Below are positions 9,726-36,798 of a stretch of 64,000 nt of DNA, in pieces. The DNA lies in contig NC_064554.1 in the NCBI RefSeq assembly GCF_023856365.1, forward strand, positions 5,819,001-5,883,000. The letters are read 5' to 3'. Positions within the stretch are counted from its first letter, which is position 1, and the number at the start of each line of letters is the position of its first letter. The notes beneath the pieces were generated by a model. The model had not been told where the DNA came from. It searched no databases and saw only the letters and a program-made list of their open reading frames with translations. Position numbers and translations under genes: made by a program. The stretch comes from Brienomyrus brachyistius (lineage: Eukaryota; Chordata; Actinopteri; Osteoglossiformes; Mormyridae).

Positions 9726-11840
9726 CAAGAATTTTTCCAGCTGATTCAGTTCTCCTTTTGACCACACTTTCCTAAGAACTATGGACACATTCAAAGGAAA
9801 ATATCCTACTTCTGCTCAAAAAATATGACAGCAGCACCAAGACCAAAATTCCCTCTTATTCCAGAGTTTAGTAGTTTAAAAGGACGAGTAATATAAGAGA
9901 GTCAATAGTAGCTGGCTGGTGATCGAGACACCGACCCGACTAATATGAGCCGGACAGGAGAGAGAAAAGCGGGGGTAAGATTAGATGTGGAGGGGGGGGG
10001 CTTTGGATGACTGACAGGGGCAAATGTAGTGACTATGCTTACGTTGTCCTTAACTCAATCACACAAGGGGAGACAGGGATAGATGGGGGGGGGGGGGGGG
10101 TTCTTCTAAAGTTTGAGTTTAACTCAAGAAAGCTAGAATGGGAGTTTACGGCCATAAAACTCAGAGGGGGGAGGGTTGGTACAATGGGGAGGCAGGACAA
10201 CAGCGAGAGCCAGGGAGGCAGAGAGGCACAGGGGCGTTTGTCCCTCAAAGGGATGATTTCACATTCCAGCTGCACGCAAGGCCTGCAATTGAGGATCAAA
10301 GCTGGAGCAACCAGTAGCCAAAAATCCTGACAGTAGGTGACGCCATGATAGTAAGATGTCCAGTCAATTAACAGGCATTTTGACTGCCATAGTCTCAGAA
10401 GGTCATTGTGCTCCCAAGTCATGGATGGCCTGCACACTCCCATACCAAACGCTGTATATGTTTTAAGAGGAAGAGGATGAGTACATTAGTACTACAGTCT
10501 GGGTTTAATTACCCACTATTAATAATTACGGCTGCAGGTGTCCCCTGTCCAAACACAGTCACTGCTTACACCCCCCCCCGCCCCCCCCCCCACACACACA
10601 CACACACACAGAGCTTTGACGCTCTTAACTCTCCCCACCCTTCCCCTCCCTAGACCATGCTGCCAAAACAGCTGAGTGTAGCGGGGTGTCTATTTAAAGT
10701 CCCCCCCCCTCCCCCGCCCCTCTGAGTCAGGGTAATATAACCTCTTCAGCTTCACCTGCTTTTGAAACTCTGGCCCAACCTGCCTCACCCTCGTCTTCCT
10801 CCTCCTGCATCTGGAGCCACGTTACACTCCTCATGGCACAATAAAAAAGAGGGACCCTTTAAAATCGGACAGTGTGGGGGGGGGGGGGGCTCCTTGCTGG
10901 GCTGCAGCCCACCTTTACCCACAACGCACGCGGCTCTCTGCCCCTAGCACTCTCGACTGCCCCTTACCCTTTCTGACACCTTCTGGGCACTAAAGATACC
11001 CTCAGCTTAACATTGATTAAATGAGATGGAGGGAATGTGTGTGCAGAAGGTGCAGTGTGGCTGAAAGTGGAGATGCCTGACACATGGCGCCGAGATGTTC
11101 CTGTCAGTCTGCTTCAGAGGGGCTCCGCTTGCACATATCGCCCCGCTGCTGTGTTCCTGTGCTGGAACACGCAGGTCGCTCCTGTCTTCATTTAAGGTGG
11201 GATCTTCGCAGAGAGTGAGACGCCTCCCCACAGAGCCAGGCCGCAGAGAGCGTCTGCCTGGGGGGTGCGGGCGATCTGGCAGGCAGACCCGCATTATTTA
11301 AGTGTCAAAACACCAACGAGGAGACATGTTCATACATGTTCACGCTCCATGGCAGAATGAAGAGGGATGTGTTCTGAGATGCTTACATCATCCATCCTTG
11401 CGCCCATCTTCTGCCCTTCCCATTTAAGGCTATGACAAGGCCTTGGGTGGGGATACGGAGAGCGATGTGGGGGGGGGGGGCACATGAATGGGTGTGGCTT
11501 CCATTTCAGGACGTCTGAAAAGATCTGGACATGCACTGCCTTCCCCCTCCACATGCTGCTGCACTTTCACAGACACAGAGTTTGTATAAAGTTTTTCTTG
11601 TTTGCTTTATAAGCTTATAAAACAGCGGCTTTCCAAACACAAGCGCGAAAGTCAACAAGTCAACCAAGCTTCAGTAAAGAAATATATTTTTAAGATGAAT
11701 AAAAAAAAAAAAAAAACCCAAGTGACAAACCAATTTAGAATTAAGCCCCCCCCCCCCCCAAGGATGCAGAATGTAAACTGAAGATATACTGTTCCATCTG
11801 GCATTTCTATTTACAATGAAGCCTGCACCTGCTTATGCCA

Positions 11841-11885
<45 letters not shown>

Positions 11886-11959
11886 GGCATACCTATCTAA
11901 ATGGGGACCGTCCATTCATTTCTATAGGAAAAACCCTAATCCCAGTCACAGCACCCTTA
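9726..11959. other. Intergenic region upstream of the hrc-like gene
   Basis: No gene was recognised. It contains many homopolymer C/G runs (near 10085, 10568, 10700, 10876, 11468, 11746), a short CA repeat at about 10590-10610 and a longer one at 11844-11882, and then the left half of a dispersed repeat interrupted by a Tc1-like element. Short open frames here have no recognisable similarity. Hrc enhancer elements may lie here, but I cannot point to one. Confidence 0.4.
11844..11882. repeat. (CA)n microsatellite
   Basis: About 19 CA units. It directly precedes the dispersed repeat that also follows CA tracts at about 15235 and 20040. Confidence 0.9.
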
Positions 11960-13780
11960 ACTCCTGAGGATCTGTGTCAAAAAATTTAAAAAGTCTTGCA
12001 TTTGGATATTGGTTAAAAGTGTCATATTTGAGATTATGGTTTTTCCCATGGAAATGAACGGAGAGCTTCCATAAAGATGCGAAAGAACTGGGATGTTCTC
12101 TGAAATGTAATAAAAAGAATAGTCTGAGATTCGTAAATTCACGTGAATCGTTGTTTGCCTGACAAAAGTACAAAGAAAAGGTTTTCAGCAATCGTACCGA
12201 TCAACTTAATCGTGTTTGGTAAATATATGCACAGTTAGAATTTGATGGCCGCAACACTTCAAAAGCTGGGACACGGTTAAAATAAAATGGTGCACAGGAT
12301 ATTCCAGTAAGAGTGGTTTGGGGGACTCCACATTAAATAGGCTAGTTGGTAGTAGATGAGGTACCACGACTGGGTATAAAAGCGGCATCCATCAAAGGTT
12401 CAGACTTTTAAACGAGGATTCAAACAAATTCATCAGGGAATTGTTAGTCAATTCAAAAGGAACGATCCTCAAAGCAAGATCACAGACAATGTAGGTCTTG
12501 CGACATCGACACGGCCTAATATTGTGAAAAGATTCAGAGAAAGGAGAGTCTATAAAAAGCACGGTCAGAAACCACTGTTGACGGCATGTGATCTTCAAGC
12601 CATCAGGTTGCACTGCCTAAGAAACTGCCAAGCTACTGTGGCAAATACAGCCAACTGGGCCCAGGGGTACTTCGGAAAACCATTGACACTTAATACAGTC
12701 CGTCTCTGCACCCAGAAATGCAACTTGAAACTGTATTATGCGAGGAGGAATCCATACATCAACTCTATGCAGAAACGCCGGTGAGCTCATCTCAGATGAC
12801 CGAAAGACCGTGGAGCCGGGTCCTGTGGTCAAATGAGTCCGCATTTCGGCTCATTTATGGAAAAAACGGGCATCTTACTCTGCGTGCCAAAAGAAGAAAC
12901 CAACCATTCAGATTGCTATCAGAGAAAGGCGCTAAAGCCAGAATCTGTGATAGTATGGGGGTGCATCAGGGCCCACGGCATGGGTGGCTTGCATGTGTAT
13001 GAAGGTACTATTGGCTCTGTGGAGCATATAAGGATTTTAGAGACATACTATATGTTGCCATCAAGGCGACGTCTCTTCCTGCGATGTCCATGCTTATTTC
13101 CACAGGAGAGTGCCACACCGCATTCTGCACAGGCTACAACAGCATGACTCCGTAGACGCCGAGTGCATGCGCTCGACTGACCTGCTGCCAGCCCAGATCC
13201 ATCTCCTATTGAACATGGACGGCGCATCATGAAGACGACGGAAACTGCAGACTGTTGAGCAGCTGAAGTCTTGCAAAATTACCACAATTAGGATCCTCAG
13301 TTCCAAAATGATTAAAAAGTGTTATCAAAAGGAAAGGTGATGCAATATGACGGTAAATATGCCTTTTGTTGAGTGCGTTGCAGCCATCAAATTCTAGCGT
13401 TGCAAATATTTACAAAACACGATTAAGTTGATCGGTACAATTGCTGAAAACCTTTTCTTTGTACTTTTGTCAGGCAAATAACGATTCACGTGAATTTACG
13501 AATCTCAGACCTTCGTTTTTATTACATTTCAGAGAACATCCCAGCTCTTTCGCATCCTTATGGAAGCTCTCCGTTCATTTCCATGGGAAAAACCCTAATC
13601 CCAAATATGACGCCTTTAACCAATATCCAAATACAAGACTTTTTGCATTTTTTAATTTTTTGACACAGATCCTCAGGAGGTTATCCTTGTGAGGACCGGA
13701 AAAAAAATGTCCCCACAAGGTCAGGAATTACAGGTTTATAAATCAGATTGTGGTCCCTACAATGTAAAAATAAAACACGA
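11884..13780. repeat. CA-linked dispersed repeat, split by a Tc1-like insertion
   Basis: The left part (about 11884-11959) reads GACCGTCCATTCATTTC, then AAAAACCCTAATCCCAGTCA. The right part (about 13682-13780) resumes with TTATCCTTGTGAGGACC and TGTCCCCACAAGG. Together they match two uninterrupted copies at about 15258-15530 and 20045-20335, which show what the intact unit looks like. Confidence 0.75.
11960..13681 (+). mobile_element. Tc1-like DNA transposon, inactive, with about 300-bp terminal inverted repeats
   Basis: The ends CTCCTGAGGATCTGTGTC and GACACAGATCCTCAGGAG are inverted repeats. They extend to about 12255 on the left and back to about 13377 on the right, flanked by TA at 11958-11959 and 13682-13683. 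Between them lie plus-strand transposase remnants from about 12395 to 13330: a helix-turn-helix-like N-part, VLWSNESAFRLIYGKNG around 12820-12870 (the family's catalytic Asp is replaced by Asn), a WGCIRAHG-like segment and SPDPSPIEH around 13190. Frames shift repeatedly and stops interrupt, so it is dead. Confidence 0.85.
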
Positions 13781-13783
13781 ATA

Positions 13784-14304
13784 CAAAGAAAAGATAAAAC
13801 ATAAGGACAATTTTAACATTAGCGTGGAATTCCATGGGTCCTGGAGAAGCTCCCTTTGTGTAAGCAGGTTAGAAAATAAAAATCTAAGAGAAGCGAGGCT
13901 CTTTTTCTTTGCCGGTACATCTGTGTGGGTTAATTCACGGTGATGGAAGGAAGTCTGGAAACAGAGAGAGAGAAATAAATAAATCTCCTTTGGATTCGGT
14001 GTGACAGCAGGAGCATGGAGATTCCTCAGGAGTTATGAGTACACTTGAGTACCCCTTCCACATTATTATTTAAACAGCCTGGTCTGAAGGCCCCCTCCAG
14101 AGGCACGGAACTAACCTTGAAGCTTAGGTGGAGGTTGTTCAGCTTTAATCAAGTTGCTCTGTGATATTGACTCTACCAACCAGGAGAGGGCTTTAGAGCA
14201 ATACTCCAACTGCAACAGAGGACATGCATCACAGAGGTGGGGGCCAGCAGAGCTAAGCGTCACCATCCACAATTGGCCAGTCCCATTTGCGTTCAGGATC
14301 TACG
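13784..14304. other. trpm4 3' flank / 3' UTR
   Basis: No other gene was seen. A minus-strand ATTAAA at 14144-14149, about 155 bases after the trpm4 stop, is a plausible polyadenylation signal. Confidence 0.35.
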
Positions 14305-28415
<14,111 letters not shown>

Positions 28416-29400
28416 TTCTCTTTTAATCAGCTGAAGCCCGTGCCCCCTCCCGGTGCACGTATATCACGAAAAAATACACAGTCGTCTGTTGCAAACGGCG
28501 TATGCAACACACAGTGATAGTGTCCCGGAAGGGGCCCGCCTTGTCGGGTTCCTGCAGGGAAGCTCACCCGGCTGCCGGAATGCCGCTACCGCTAAGGTGT
28601 GGTTTAATTGATAGACAGGGCGGGGAACAAAATGGGCGTACCACAGCACTGTGACTGGTAACCTGTTCTCCGGTTCCTGGATACACGGACACAGGTGAAC
28701 TGCAGGTCATGTGAAAATGTTTAATATTTATATTATCCAACAAAATCTGCATGTAACCAGACATTCGTGTATCTAATACGTTTCAAAATGTTTCCTTCTG
28801 TCAGTGACGGTGAGCACGTACCCTACATTTAATCGCGTTTATTTCAGCTATCAATTCGCAGCAGCTGTCGGTTTCCTTGGTTTCAGAGGTTTTGGGCAGG
28901 GTGCAGAGCCTCCGAAATGGCGACGCCTGCAGTTCGGCTGGCGTTACTGCATCACTGACTTCATCCGTTTATAGGTGTAAAAGACATAGCGAAAGGTCAC
29001 ACCTGGGAAGCCTCTGATTCTGAGGATGTGGATGGTTTAAATGTCAATAAAAACAAGAGACGATAACATGTATGTGAAATCCCTATATTTATACCAACCA
29101 ACAACCAACGATAAAACCTGTACACAACTGAAGGAGAGCAAGTACGCGTAATGCACAGTATGGACAGCATCAGCCTGCATCTTCCAGTACATACTTTGTA
29201 TTTCTGTTGATACATCTGTACAGCAAGACAAAGCGAAAGAAAGGAGCACAGCAATGCATGTGTTTCGATGGCATCGACAAGGCGAGGGCGCTGGGGAGGA
29301 GCAGGCATAGCTCAGTGTGTGCCACTAAAGTCTCTGGCCAATAGAATAGGAGCAACAAATGCATGTTCAACAGCTGGGCTAATTGATGCACTGGAGACAA
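28416..29400. promoter_or_regulatory. Space between scaf1 3' end and trpm4 start: trpm4 promoter/leader and scaf1 3' UTR
   Basis: Just under 1 kb separates the scaf1 stop from the trpm4 ATG, both on the minus strand. A minus-strand AATAAA at 28838-28843 could end scaf1. The trpm4 promoter must lie between about 28420 and 28900; no TATA box is obvious. Confidence 0.4.
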
Positions 29401-32400
29401 TCAGGACGACAAATGCAGAGCAGCTGGATCTCTGTCTCCATCCCGATCATCCTCGCCTACTTTCCGCCCGTGCTTCCGGAAGTACTTGTATCTCTGGACG
29501 TAGAGCTTGACCAGGTTGCTAACCTTGACTGGGTTGATCTCACCAGTACGACTATGGCATATCTGGGGAGGGGGAGTGAACATGGAATGGTAAGTATAAA
29601 ACACATGCTGGTGGGTGGCACACTGTGGGAGTGGGCAAATAATGGCAAGTGGGGCTCCTACCTTGTGCACAGCCTTCCTCAGAATGTCCTTATATTCATC
29701 CTTGTTGATGTCCTTGCGCTGGTAGTACGGCTTGATGGCCAGTTTCACCTCCTCCACAGCCCTCTCTTGGGTGTGAAGCTTCTTCAGATACTGACAGGGA
29801 GGAGCAAACGGCTTATACAATGGAGACGCATGCCGTGCTCAAACAGGCTGGGACTAACCTTTTTACTTGTCCAACGCTCACTTCACTCTGATGTGCTGTG
29901 AGTAATGCTGCATTCCATTTGAACTTGTCAGAAATCTCAACTGGAATGCCCCCTGAAATCGATATTCCTACGGAGGAATCTACACAACCCCGACTTCAGA
30001 ATTCAAGATGGCTCAGCCCTGTAGTTTCATACTGTTTATTAGCACTTACGTATCATTTGTGGCTCATTAAATCAGTTGTACACACTGTATTGACCAACAG
30101 CTATCTGTGGTCATGTTGCTACAGTGTTTTTATGCACAAAATACAGCGTAATTTATCATTTTCCTGTATTGCTAACAATAGCTCACAATTAATCAGGCTG
30201 CAATTGAGGCCTGTTTCAGAAAGCAGGATTTCTTAGCTGGATAACTTGTCAGATTTAAGGTAGTCTGGGCTAAATGAAAGTCAATAAAAATAAAGATAAT
30301 TTACACTGAAGTAAATTAAATCAGACAAGTTTTCCAACAAGTGTTTTATACTGAACAGAAAATCTTGCTTTTTGAAACTGGTCCCTGATATTGCTAAATA
30401 GCTTGCTGTACTGGAACATGATTAATTCGGGTGTGACGTCATTCCGAGCTCCGATTTCCGACCTCTGAGGTAAATGGAATGCAGCATAACTGTTCATACG
30501 CTTCGTCAGCATATCAGCTTTCCACTATACCCATCAGCTGGAGCCACTAAACTCATCACAGAATAAACGGACACGCGACATACAGAAGACAGCCTCACCT
30601 TATCTGGGTCTTTGCTTTCCCCGTCCCAGCTAGTGTCACTTGATACCCCTGTTGTGCCTAATGATCCACCGTGTAAGGGGGGAGTCTGCGCACATCCCGC
30701 ACCCAACGACAAGCTGGGATGCAGGTGAGGTGGCGGGGTCTTGGTACAGCCAACCAATGGGAGAGAACTGTGGAGGATGAACTGGGCAGGAGTCGGGACA
30801 GAAGGCGGGGCGAGAGATGGCAAAGGGGCAACTTGCGATGAGGTGGAGGAAGAGGACGATGAGGAAGGGGGTAGAGTCTGGCTCTGGTTAGCCTGTGAGA
30901 GAATCTATGAACAGAGGTTAGGACAGAAGGAAAGTTTCTCATTCCATCATGTCTCTGAATAGAAAGATGTTAATCATTCAAAAAGATGACACACAGCCTC
31001 ACCTGGCTGGTAGCCTGAATGAACTCTTGTGCTTTGGCACGGCTGGCCAGATTGGCCTCTTCCATTTTAAACAAGAGAGCCGTCACTGAAAGATAAAGCA
31101 GAAGTGTGTCAACATTTTTATGGATGATATAATAAAAAAGATAACAAATCTACCAAAAAATGTAACTCACAAGCTAAGACCCCCCCAGCAGTGCAATCCA
31201 CTCCTGTCTGTAGGCTCCATGGAAGGGGTGGGGCTCCAGGTGGCGGGGGAGGTGGTGGCTTGGTAGTCGATGAGGACGAAACTGAAGAGGAGGCCGACGA
31301 GGAGTGGTCCACAGATGAGGCTGGGAGTGAGAGATTGAGTGAAGCAGCAGTCGAGTTCGCAGAAGAGGAGGAGGAGGAGGAACAGGGAGGGGATGTAGGT
31401 GCTTTCTGCTCTTCCGGTGGCAACTTGAGGTCTGTGCCAGACTGCACAACTCCTGGGGTGCCACTCAGGGGTGTCTGAAGAGATGGTGGGCTTGGGGGAG
31501 CATTAGATAGGGGCATGAGTGGGGATGCTTGAATCTGTGTTGATACATCATCAGACACAAATGGGGGTTCTGGGGTCTTGCAGCTGCTGTCGACAGTCTG
31601 AGAATCTGGAGTGGATTCCCTAGTGTCACGAGAAACAGGGAGGGGAACCGGAGGGCTGCAGGGGGGTGAAGATGATGGTGGGGGAATGCTGGCTGAGGCA
31701 GAGGATGATGATGAGCACGAGGGTACGGCCTGAGGCCTGGATGGAGGACTGGAGGGCTTCCCACCAGGGGTGAGGCCTGATTGTGTGTCCAACAGCGGCA
31801 CACCCCAAGTATCACCGCCTAACCCACAACGATCATCTGCTCCACCCGCCTCAGCTGTAGTTCCTCCCTTTTCCCTGTGATCTCGCTCTCTCTTTCCCTG
31901 TTTCCGCTTCTGCTTCGTTGTTGAGGAAGATGAAGGTGAGGAGGCAGAGGAAGAGGAGGCAGAGGTGGTGGAGCTGGGCTCGGCCTTCTTAGATTTGATG
32001 ACAGAGAGATGGGAGGATGAGGAAGAAGAGGATGACGAAGAGGAGGGAGGAACCAAGGCTGAAAGGGTCCCACATTTCCGTCCTTTAGACACAGAGACGG
32101 GCTCAGAACAGGGTTTGAGGAAAGGTGACCGGCTCTCATTGTCCCGCCGAAAGACCACAGCAATGGAGCCCCCGACAACTCCCGCACTGCTGCTTCCACT
32201 TGAAGCTGACAGATCTTTACTACTCCCAACTACCACCCCGCGTTTCCCTACGCCACTCCCACCTGTGGTGCTGCTCACTCCATCCCGCACCAGGACAGAC
32301 ACCTTAGACTGGAGTTTTCCCTTGCGAGTTCCTCGGCTCAACTTTTTGGACTTGCCTGAACGGCCTCCTTCCTTCTTCACCCCCTTCTCTTTCCCTGCCT

Positions 32401-35400
32401 TTTGGATATGCTTGGCAGGTGCATTAACTGAGGGAACCGATGGAGGGGAGAGAGATGATAGACCTTTTCCAGATTTTGGTCTATGAGAAGTCTCGGCAAG
32501 GTTGGTTTTTTTGCCTGTTCGGGATTTCTTCTTGACATGTCTACCAGTTTTGGACTTAACCTTGGGTTTGGGGCTCGGATGGGGGGATGGTGGTGGCAGG
32601 TGTGGAGGGGTGTCTTCCAATGATGGATAGTCTGAGTCGAGGGCCTCCCCATCCAAAGACAACACTTCCACACCTAATTTGTCAGAGAACTGGTCCGAGT
32701 CAAAATCATGGTACCTCAAAGGTGTGAGAGAAGAGTCACGTGATTGACTCATTGGCATCTCATCTTCCTCATCTTCCTTCTCTTCTCGTCTTTTCCTCTT
32801 CCTTTTCTTCTTGCGAGGCTTGTCGGAGGCCTGAGGTGGGGTATCTGGGGCAGCCTGGGGCAGCGAAGGTGATCCTGGGACCGTGGTGGTAGTTGTGGTA
32901 GTTGTGACAGTAATGGTGCGCTTGATAGCAAACAAGTCTGAACCGTTGAGGTCTTGGATGGACGGAGGCACTACAGGCCGCCCATCCCTTCGCCACCTCT
33001 CCCTTTCATGATCCCTGTTACGATCCCTTTCTCTGCCTCGCTCCCTCTGCTCCCTACTTGACTTTGTCTTTTTCCGGCTTCCCCCTCTTCTTTCTCTGCT
33101 GCCAGACTCCTCCGCTTGCTCTCCCCTCTCCCTCTTACGCTTAGACTTCCTGGCAGAGTCTTGCTCCTTGTCCCACTCTCTTTCCTCTCTCCTTTCTCGG
33201 TCCCTGTCCCGACGCCGGTCCTCTGAATGGCTGGATGAGGAGTGTCGCCTGTGCTTCTGCCGGTGAGAGGAGCTCTGTGAGTGTGAAGAGCACTTTGGGC
33301 TAGTCAGTCTTTTCTTCCTTTTACTGCTACTGCTCCTGCTGCTCCTCCCTCTGCCTTCTTCCCTTCTCTTCTCCTCCTGCCCCCTCCTGCCATCCCTGTC
33401 TGTGTCCTTCTCCTTCTTTTCTTTACTTCCAGAATCTTTTCCCCTCTTCCTGTCTGGTTTCTCACCAACCCTGTCCTGCTTCCGTTTATGCCTCTCTCGA
33501 TCTTTAGACCCCCTGGTGGACTTCTTGCTTCTCTCTTTCTCTTTGGGGGCTGGGACAGATAAAACCGGGAGTGGAAGAGGCAGTGGGGGAGAGAGGGAAG
33601 AGGAAGGGCCAGATCGAAACCTCTCCTTCCGTCTGCTGACCAGCTTCCTCCTCAGGTCTCCCACTCCATCCCGTTCTCTCCCCAAAGCCCAGTTACCTTC
33701 TGCTCTCACAGACACAAAGTCGTCACCATCCAAAACACGGAGGATCCTTTCTGGCTGGCGGCAGGAGTGGAGGAAGGGACTATCAGGAGCACGTACCCTC
33801 TCTCCTGTTTTGTCCCTCTTCCTGTCCCTCTCCCGGTCACCTACACCTACAATCTCTCCTTCCTCGATTTCTGAATTATCGCTATCAACCTCTTTCCTTT
33901 CCCTTCCTCCTTTGCCCCTCTCTCTCTTATTTTCTCTGCCTCTGGCCTGTTCCCTCTCCTCCCGTGGCCTACTGACAAGGGGGTCAGTAGAAAGCGAAGG
34001 AGCCCTATCCCTCATTTTCTCTCTCCCTGGCCCCTCCACGCGCGTCTCCGTTAAAAGCATGGCCTTCCTGGCCACACCATTTTCTTCCTCAGCTTCTATT
34101 CCTCGTTCCCTCCCTCTCTCTGAGGCTGGGGAACCAGTGGGATCAAATGGGTCATACTTGTCCATGTCTTCCTCATCCTCTTCCTCGTCATCTTCCACTG
34201 CTGACCTGCCTTCTCTGTCTGCCTCCCCTTCTGTCGGATGAAACGGGTCATAGATCTCGATGCTTGCTCTTCCTGGTACTGGGCAAGGTGAAGAAGAGAG
34301 ATGGACAGAGGTACTGGAAGGGGGCAGCGGGTGCGCAGAGGGTGCCAGCGAGACCGAGGTAGAGGAGACGGCGTCCCCCGTCGCACTGGTAACCGCGCCA
34401 CCCTCTGTGCGACTCCTATCATTGTCATGGTAACCAACAACTGTGCCTCCAGGAGAAGAGGTCGAGGATGAAGGTGAAGACGAAGGTGATGATGGAGCAG
34501 AGGAGGGAGACGATGGTGAAGTGCAGGGGGGTGAAGGGAAGGGGCTCTTCGCAGTCATAACTGTGCCAGGTAAAGTGGCCGTGGTAGCAGCTGAGCCTGT
34601 GTTAAACTGCCAAGGCCAGGAGGACAGATTCATCAGACCTCTGTCCAGACCTTTGGTCCAGATGGATGAAGGGTGACTCAAGATGAAGGGAGACTGATCA
34701 CAAAAAAACGCTGAAAGGAAAAAGAAAAAAAGAGCGTAATCGTGAGATGAATGTCTAATTTGGCAAGCGGTTCCATATCTACAATACGGCAAGAGGCCAG
34801 TGAACGCTACCTTACCTGGCTTTCCACTCCGCAGTAAACGAGGGGCAGCCAAGGGCAGGAGAACCAGACTGGAGCTGCCTTCAACTCTGACTTCAGCTGT
34901 GACCTCAATGTCTAAAATCATACTAAACCAGGGAAGGAAAAGGACACAAGCACAGTCACTCCTTTACTAGAGAATTCCATAACATTATAAAGTGCCAAAC
35001 TGTGCATAGTATGTCAGACTTTACAACTACTGTTTTTACCGTCAGGTCAAAGAAGAACAGGAACTAAACTAGATTTAGATATTTAACTGGCAATGATGAT
35101 GCAGCATGATGTTAAAGGGGTCAGATCACGTTCAAACAATTACCTGTGGTAGCATTAACTAATCTCAAAGTGTGGTATCCAGATACCAGCACATAAACAC
35201 AGATTTAATATAAGAGAGCAGACAAACAGCAGGTAGATTCAGCAATAAAATAGAAAGCAAATTAACAAGACTAACAGAACAACATGTTTGAATTTCAATA
35301 CATAATGTAGAGTTAATTACAAAGCTGTGGGATTCTGAGGGCTATAAGCTGCAAAAGTACCGTTTTCAAGAGGCATAGAAACAAAGATATCTCTGCCATA

Positions 35401-36798
35401 TTTAGCTTACTAGCGACTGTACTTTATATTGCAGTACTTTCAAAAGCAATGCTATTCCAGCATTGTGAAATCTTGGCGATAAAATTTGCCGAGCGAAGGC
35501 GAGGGTCAAAGCTAGTTTTGTCAGCTATGTTTCAAAATACTTTGGTAGCCCGCATTACCATAATATCACGCAAGCCTAGTATCAACTTCAAAACTTCATA
35601 CAAGTTTACCCATTTCGCTACACTGCTTGTATTTGTGTTTGTTGCAATACATCTGCCCTCTACTGGTCTGGAGGAATATAACTGCTGTATGCGTCTGCAT
35701 CTGTGGACATATGAAGTAGGCACACAAGACTGTGCGCACAACCTTGCATGGACATTAACAGCACATGGGAAATTGAAGTATGAATGAAGCTTAACACATC
35801 AATGTAAAGGTTACTAGGTAATGATGTCACTATATTCATTTTATGCCACAAACCGCAAAAAATGCAAGCAATACATGACAAAATTCATTGCCAACTATTT
35901 TTACTACAGAAAATTTCTGACATTGTTGAATAGGTGTTGCAGTCCTAGTCACAGGAAACCTTTACAGCCGACGCCCTCAGATCCCAGACAATACTATGAC
36001 AACTGGAGAAGCAGAGATCCTTGTTGAATTGCTTAGTCTCACCTGTCGTCAGACTGATGGGGGAGGCAGTGCAGTGAGATGGGGGAAACTGGACGGTCAG
36101 ATATCGTGGGAGTTGCCGCATCCTGATATCAGGAGAATGAGGAGTTCAAACACATGAGCAACCATAAGATACGAGCAGTACGGGACATGCCAGAAGCTCC
36201 ACAAATTGTATTTCAGTTATGCATTAATGATAACCTACCTCCTACAGACCAATTAAAGAAAATCAATGGATCCACTGACCACAATAACAAAACCACAGCT
36301 AAGACAGAGTAGTCTCTTTCAGGAGGGCACTGCACAAGATAGCTCAAACACAGTGACAGATGGTGATTATGAATAGTGTTCATCCAACAGGATCACTTAT
36401 GGTAAATCGACATTCACAGAAGCAGGATAAGCAAACTAGCACAGACTGTACCATGTCACCAGGCTGGACACCAGAAGCTTCCCTCTCATGCTGACAGCAT
36501 CGCAGCCTTGTCCGTTTTTCCTCTGCCCTGCCTTCTCTTTCTGCATGGCACTGCTCTTGCTGGAGCAAAACCAGATGTTTGACCGTTAAGCAGGATGATC
36601 CATGAGCATTCATTCTGCACTAACTACTCGGTTTCCACGGACAACGCAGGGATATTTCCAAGCCATGCAACTGCTTCTTAACCAGAACCACTGTGAAGCA
36701 GAGTGCGATCATTTATCTGACGGAAATCGAGGGAAAAAACGCACCTCCACGTTGGGGCGAACCCCGTCAACTTCGTCAAATTCCTCCTCTTCTTCCAT
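29401..36798 (-). CDS. scaf1: SCAF1, SR-related RNA polymerase II CTD-associated factor
   Basis: Eight coding exons: 36798-36745, 36122-36043, 34922-34816, 34710-31171, 31085-31003, 30904-30599, 29790-29662 and 29562-29401, total 4461 bases, 1486 residues. A large nuclear protein that couples transcription and pre-mRNA processing through the Pol II CTD. Exon 1 reads [18 protein letters not shown]; the [18 protein letters not shown] part matches the human N-terminal segment. The 3.5-kb exon holds an [11 protein letters not shown] motif, an acidic stretch, [11 protein letters not shown], long RE/RK/SR-rich arrays, [46 protein letters not shown] and [18 protein letters not shown], all family landmarks. 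The last three exons carry [18 protein letters not shown], a Ser/Pro linker, and the CTD-interacting helical C-terminus ([39 protein letters not shown]). The ATG at 36798 sits right after a CAG acceptor, so a further 5' noncoding exon is likely. Confidence 0.95.
29905..30487. mobile_element. MITE-like element in a scaf1 intron, containing a second MITE
   Basis: Perfect 16-base terminal inverted repeats ATGCTGCATTCCATTT / AAATGGAATGCAGCAT, with imperfect extension inwards. It has no coding capacity. It lies between scaf1 exons 30904-30599 and 29790-29662. Confidence 0.7.
30206..30385. mobile_element. Nested small inverted-repeat element
   Basis: The ends GCCTGTTTCAGAAAGCAGGA and AATCTTGCTTTTTGAAACTGG are inverted repeats. 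The element is about 180 bases and lies inside the larger one at 29905-30487. Confidence 0.6.
34923..36042. other. scaf1 intron 2, AT-rich, nothing recognised
   Basis: An intron of about 1.1 kb. Open frames around 35449-35787 show no similarity I recognise. Confidence 0.4.

Noticed and set aside
33402..34241. Plus-strand frame of 279 codons
   Set aside because: Antisense shadow of the SR/RE-rich scaf1 exon; the Arg/Glu/Ser codon bias keeps the opposite strand open.
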